Assembly: GCA_020024515.1 (NCBI GenBank)
Contig: JAHHTR010000081.1
Coordinates: 1 to 9,489 of the forward strand
Length of the DNA stretch: 9,489 bases
Direction: 5' to 3'
From: Angelakisella sp.
GTDB taxonomy: Bacteria > Bacillota > Clostridia > Oscillospirales > Ruminococcaceae
Made by a program: the position numbers and the translations under genes. The notes beneath the pieces are model-generated. The model saw only the letters and a program-made list of their open reading frames with translations. It was not told the DNA's origin and made no database searches. Each line of letters begins with the position of its first letter. The stretch's first letter is position 1. This document shows, one piece after another, positions 7,471-9,489 of this stretch.

Positions 7471-8314
7471 CACTAACCACCTTTACTTCTTTGTACATAT
7501 TAATAATATCCGATATTTTTTCGTCAATAAAACCTGTATCATAATCACCGCGAATAATATCTTTATTATACATAAGCATGTGTATTAAGCTTATATTGGT
7601 ATCTATCCCGTCAACAATCATTTCTTCGAGTGCTCGTCTCATTCTCTTTATAACTTCAAGTCGAGTTTTTCCTTTTACAATTATTTTTGCAATCATAGAA
7701 TCATAAAAAGGACTTACTTCACAACCACTGTAAAGAGCTGTATCTACTCTTGTTTCATAACCACTCGGAAAATGTACAAAATTCACTTTACCGGCACTCG
7801 GTTTAAAATTATTTATTGTGTCTTCGGCATTTATACGGCACTCCATAGCATATCCGTCATAAGTTACTTCATTTACACTAAGCGGTAAATTTGATGCAAC
7901 TCGTAGTTGCTCTGTAATTATATCTATACCTGTAAGCATTTCAGTAACAGGGTGCTCTACCTGAACTCTTGTGTTCATTTCAATAAAATAATAGTTATTA
8001 TCTTTATCCAAAATAAACTCTATTGTTCCTGCACTTTGGTAATTAACTGCTTTTGCTGCCTTTATTGCGTCTTTACCCATTTTTTCTCGCAATTCATCGG
8101 ATATTGAAAAGCAAGGTGATTCTTCCAGCATTTTTTGCCCTCGTCTTTGTAAAGAACAATCTCTTTCACACAAATGTATAATACTGCCAAAACTGTCACC
8201 CAGTATCTGAAATTCTATATGTTTTGGATTTATTATAAGCTTTTCCATATACATAGAGTCATCACCGAAACAAGCTTTTGCCTCAACTTTCGCACTATTA
8301 AACTGCTGTTCCAA
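7457..8314 (-). CDS. accC: AccC C-terminal part (ATP-grasp and C-domain, downstream of frameshift)
   Basis: This is the 3' piece of biotin carboxylase. The homologous frame opens upstream of this interval: from 8422 it reads LEEAKEVANQIGYPILIKAS and the glycine-rich ATP loop GGGGRG. The first usable initiation codon is a TTG at 8314, giving 285 residues beginning EQQFNSAKVEAKACFGD. No convincing ribosome site was seen for it, and it would lack the glycine loop, so it is probably not an independent gene. The active-site strand FIEMNTRVQVEHPVTEM, with the metal-binding Glu and catalytic Arg/Glu residues, is present, as are ERDCSLQRRGQK, MECRINAED and the C-domain VSPFYDSMIAKII. The end overlaps accD by 14 bases. 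Confidence 0.7.
   Translation of the reverse strand: MEQQFNSAKVEAKACFGDDSMYMEKLIINPKHIEFQILGDSFGSIIHLCERDCSLQRRGQKMLEESPCFSISDELREKMGKDAIKAAKAVNYQSAGTIEFILDKDNNYYFIEMNTRVQVEHPVTEMLTGIDIITEQLRVASNLPLSVNEVTYDGYAMECRINAEDTINNFKPSAGKVNFVHFPSGYETRVDTALYSGCEVSPFYDSMIAKIIVKGKTRLEVIKRMRRALEEMIVDGIDTNISLIHMLMYNKDIIRGDYDTGFIDEKISDIINMYKEVKVVSDDTI
7477..7484 (-). promoter_or_regulatory. Ribosome binding site of accD inside the accC coding region
   Basis: The minus strand reads AAAGGTGG at 7484-7477. Spacing is six bases to the ATG at 7470 and three to the GTG at 7473, so it favours the ATG. It lies wholly within the last codons of accC. Confidence 0.7.
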
Positions 8315-8324
8315 GTCTTTTTCT

Positions 8325-8843
8325 TCAAAAACTTTTCGGATACCTCTGCCACCGCCACCTGCTGAGGCTTTTATGAGTATTGGATAACCAATTTGATTTG
8401 CAACTTCTTTTGCTTCTTCTAGATTTTTTTATAACTCCGTCAGAACCCGGAACAACTGGCACACCCGATTTTATCATAAGTTCTCTTGCATTTGATTTAT
8501 TACCCATAATGTCAATAGTATCAGCTGACGGACCGATAAATTTGATACCGCATTTTTCACAAAGCCTTGCAAATTCACTGTTTTCTGATAAAAAACCATA
8601 ACCCGGGTGTATAGCCTCACAACCTGTGGCTGTCGCTATTGTCAAAATATTATGTATATTTAAATAACTTTCACTTGCTTTCGCATTACCTATACAGTAA
8701 GCCTTTGTCGCAAGCTGTGTATGTAGCGCATTTTCATCTGCCTTTGAATATACAGCTACTGTGTCAATGCCATTTTCTCTGCAAGCTCGGATAATTCTTA
8801 CTGCTATTTCACCACGATTTGCAACCAAAATTTTTTTCAGCAT
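8325..8843 (-). CDS. accC: AccC N-terminal part (biotin carboxylase N-domain, truncated by frameshift)
   Basis: This is the 5' piece of the broken biotin carboxylase, 172 codons as read. Residues 1-140 are real AccC sequence: MLKKILVANRGEIAVRIIRA at the start, the IHPGYGFLSEN loop at 78-88, KFIGPSADTIDIMGNK with Lys116 (an ATP-binding lysine in E. coli AccC), and GVPVVPGSDG at 127-136. Residues 141-172 (beginning SRRSKRSCKS) are an out-of-frame reading of the conserved ATP-grasp segment and resemble nothing in the family. Without the central ATP-grasp domain and the C-domain, this piece cannot be an active enzyme. Confidence 0.75.
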   Translation of the reverse strand: MLKKILVANRGEIAVRIIRACRENGIDTVAVYSKADENALHTQLATKAYCIGNAKASESYLNIHNILTIATATGCEAIHPGYGFLSENSEFARLCEKCGIKFIGPSADTIDIMGNKSNARELMIKSGVPVVPGSDGVIKKSRRSKRSCKSNWLSNTHKSLSRWRWQRYPKSF

Positions 8844-9247
8844 ATTGAAACCTCAAATAAAACTTCATCAAAAGAAACCACTTGACCATTTGAAACATTT
8901 ATTTTATTAATCTTTCCGTCAACAGTACTTTTGATTTCATTAATCATTTTCATTGCCTCTACCAACCCAACAACATCACCTTTTTTTATCTCCTGACCTT
9001 CTTTTACAAATGGTTCGCTGTCTGGTGATGGTACACTGTAAAACACACCTACCAATGGACTTTTTATCCTTGTTGTGTTTTCAGAAATTGTTGTATTTGA
9101 TACTTTTACGGTATTATCTATACCACAGCAATCATTAACACTATTTTTCTCCAATGATAGCTTTACACCTTTCTCCTCGTAGTTCAATTTACTTAGTGTA
9201 CTGTTGTCAAATTTCTCTATCAAATTTATAAGTTCTTTTTGTTCCAT
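8837..9247 (-). CDS. accB: Biotin carboxyl carrier protein of acetyl-CoA carboxylase AccB
   Basis: AccB carries the biotin that shuttles carboxyl groups between AccC and the AccA/AccD transferase. The 136-residue protein has an N-terminal helical segment (1-34), a short polar linker (about 35-60) and a C-terminal biotinyl domain (about 61-134). The biotin motif VEAMKMINEIKS (96-107) identifies Lys100 as the biotinylated residue. The PDSEPFVKEGQEIKKGD segment (75-91) corresponds to the protruding thumb region typical of bacterial AccB. It is shorter than the 156 residues of E. coli, mainly in the linker. GAGG, overlapping the acpP stop region, lies seven bases before the ATG at 9247, and the gene is 11 bases after acpP. 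Its stop overlaps the accC start as ATGCTGA. A biotin ligase would be needed from elsewhere in the genome. Confidence 0.96.
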   Translation of the reverse strand: MEQKELINLIEKFDNSTLSKLNYEEKGVKLSLEKNSVNDCCGIDNTVKVSNTTISENTTRIKSPLVGVFYSVPSPDSEPFVKEGQEIKKGDVVGLVEAMKMINEIKSTVDGKINKINVSNGQVVSFDEVLFEVSIC

Positions 9248-9258
9248 AAAATAACCTC

Positions 9259-9483
9259 TTATTTGTTATTTTCAATATAGTTTAAAATATCTCCTACTGT
9301 TTTGAAACTTGCCAAAGCCTCATCATCAATCTTTATATCAAAGGCATCTTCAATAGCCATATTTAATTCTACCGCATCGATTGAGTCTGCACCCAAATCA
9401 TCAGCCAAGGTTGACTGTGTTTCTATTGTGTTCACATCACAATTAAGTGTATCAGCTATTACCTCTTTTAATTTACCAAACAT
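9259..9483 (-). CDS. acpP: Acyl carrier protein
   Basis: ACP holds the growing chain as a thioester on 4'-phosphopantetheine and presents it to each FASII enzyme. The 74-residue acidic, four-helix sequence has the attachment motif DLGADSIDAVELNMAIED, with Ser34 as the modified residue; the motif is DSI rather than the more common DSL, a conservative change. The normal length is 74-80. It is the first gene of the visible cluster. The ATG at 9483 is six bases from the right edge, so its ribosome site and the operon promoter lie outside the window. No holo-ACP synthase gene is present here, so activation must come from elsewhere. A polyketide or D-alanyl carrier protein is possible by sequence alone, but the FASII context makes fatty acid ACP by far the best call. 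Confidence 0.95.
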   Translation of the reverse strand: MFGKLKEVIADTLNCDVNTIETQSTLADDLGADSIDAVELNMAIEDAFDIKIDDEALASFKTVGDILNYIENNK

Positions 9484-9489
9484 ATTATT

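Larger units (their letters stand above)
7457..8843 (-). pseudogene. accC: Biotin carboxylase AccC, split by a single-base frameshift
   Basis: Biotin carboxylase uses ATP and bicarbonate to carboxylate biotin on AccB, the first half-reaction of acetyl-CoA carboxylase. The start ATG at 8843 overlaps the accB stop (ATGCTGA) and has GAGG seven bases upstream. The first 140 codons encode a normal biotin carboxylase N-terminus. At 8424-8430 a run of seven A (minus strand, ATA AAA AAA TCT) shifts the frame, and the original frame ends at 8325 after 172 residues. From 8422 the other frame continues without interruption to the stop at 7457. Deleting one A gives a 461-residue protein with IKNLEEAKE across the junction, close to the usual 449. 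All catalytic motifs survive in the two parts. The rest of the operon is intact, so a recent mutation, sequencing error or slippage-rescued site are all possible. It is marked as broken because the sequence as given cannot encode full AccC without recoding. Confidence 0.85.

Noticed and set aside
8325..8422. The tail of the 172-residue accC frame as a new functional C-terminus
   Set aside because: The basic, Ser/Arg/Lys-rich tail is simply the out-of-frame reading of the conserved LEEAKEVANQIG to GGGGRG region.
8418..8432. Programmed ribosomal frameshift at A AAA AAA in accC
   Set aside because: The needed shift is +1, whereas this heptamer promotes -1. There is no stop codon at the site, no obvious stimulatory structure, and no known accC recoding of this kind. 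Transcriptional slippage remains possible.

Overview
The window holds one continuous, co-oriented gene cluster on the minus strand that encodes a nearly complete type II fatty acid synthesis (FASII) pathway plus all four subunits of acetyl-CoA carboxylase. Transcription runs from right to left: acpP, accB, accC, accD, accA, fabH, fabK, fabD, fabG, fabF, fabZ, then a MarR-family regulator. The DNA is AT-rich, the genes carry Shine-Dalgarno sequences of the AGGAGG/AGGTGG type, the acc subunits are separate proteins, and the enoyl reductase is FabK. These features point to a low-GC Bacillota, most likely an anaerobic member of the Clostridia. The genus cannot be given from the sequence alone.

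Region by region: 9483-9259 acyl carrier protein; 9247-6610 biotin carboxyl carrier protein, biotin carboxylase and carboxyltransferase beta; 6583-5750 carboxyltransferase alpha; 5737-4814 the initiating ketoacyl synthase FabH; 4800-3868 FabK; 3847-2966 malonyl transferase FabD; 2953-2225 ketoacyl reductase FabG; 2195-963 elongating synthase FabF; 959-531 dehydratase FabZ; 470-6 the MarR regulator. Gaps between genes are 3 to 60 bases, or genes overlap by 7 to 14 bases, so there is no long non-coding stretch. Several stop codons lie inside or beside the next gene's Shine-Dalgarno sequence, which suggests tight translational coupling. The operon promoter must lie beyond the right edge, because the window ends six bases upstream of acpP.

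Together the products make malonyl-CoA (AccB/C/D/A), load it on ACP (FabD), start chains (FabH), and run the elongation cycle of condensation (FabF), reduction (FabG), dehydration (FabZ) and second reduction (FabK). The MarR protein at the distal end is the obvious candidate for a FabT-like regulator of the pathway. It also has its own good promoter, placed inside a 10-bp perfect inverted repeat that could be its operator.

The main anomaly is accC, which is split by a single-base frameshift in a run of seven A (minus strand) at codons 138-140. Removing one A restores a full 461-residue biotin carboxylase with all its motifs. This is either a sequencing or assembly error, a recent mutation, or a site rescued by slippage. 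Otherwise the cluster is an ordinary house-keeping operon. I see no mobile element, CRISPR array, tRNA, rRNA or undescribed system here.
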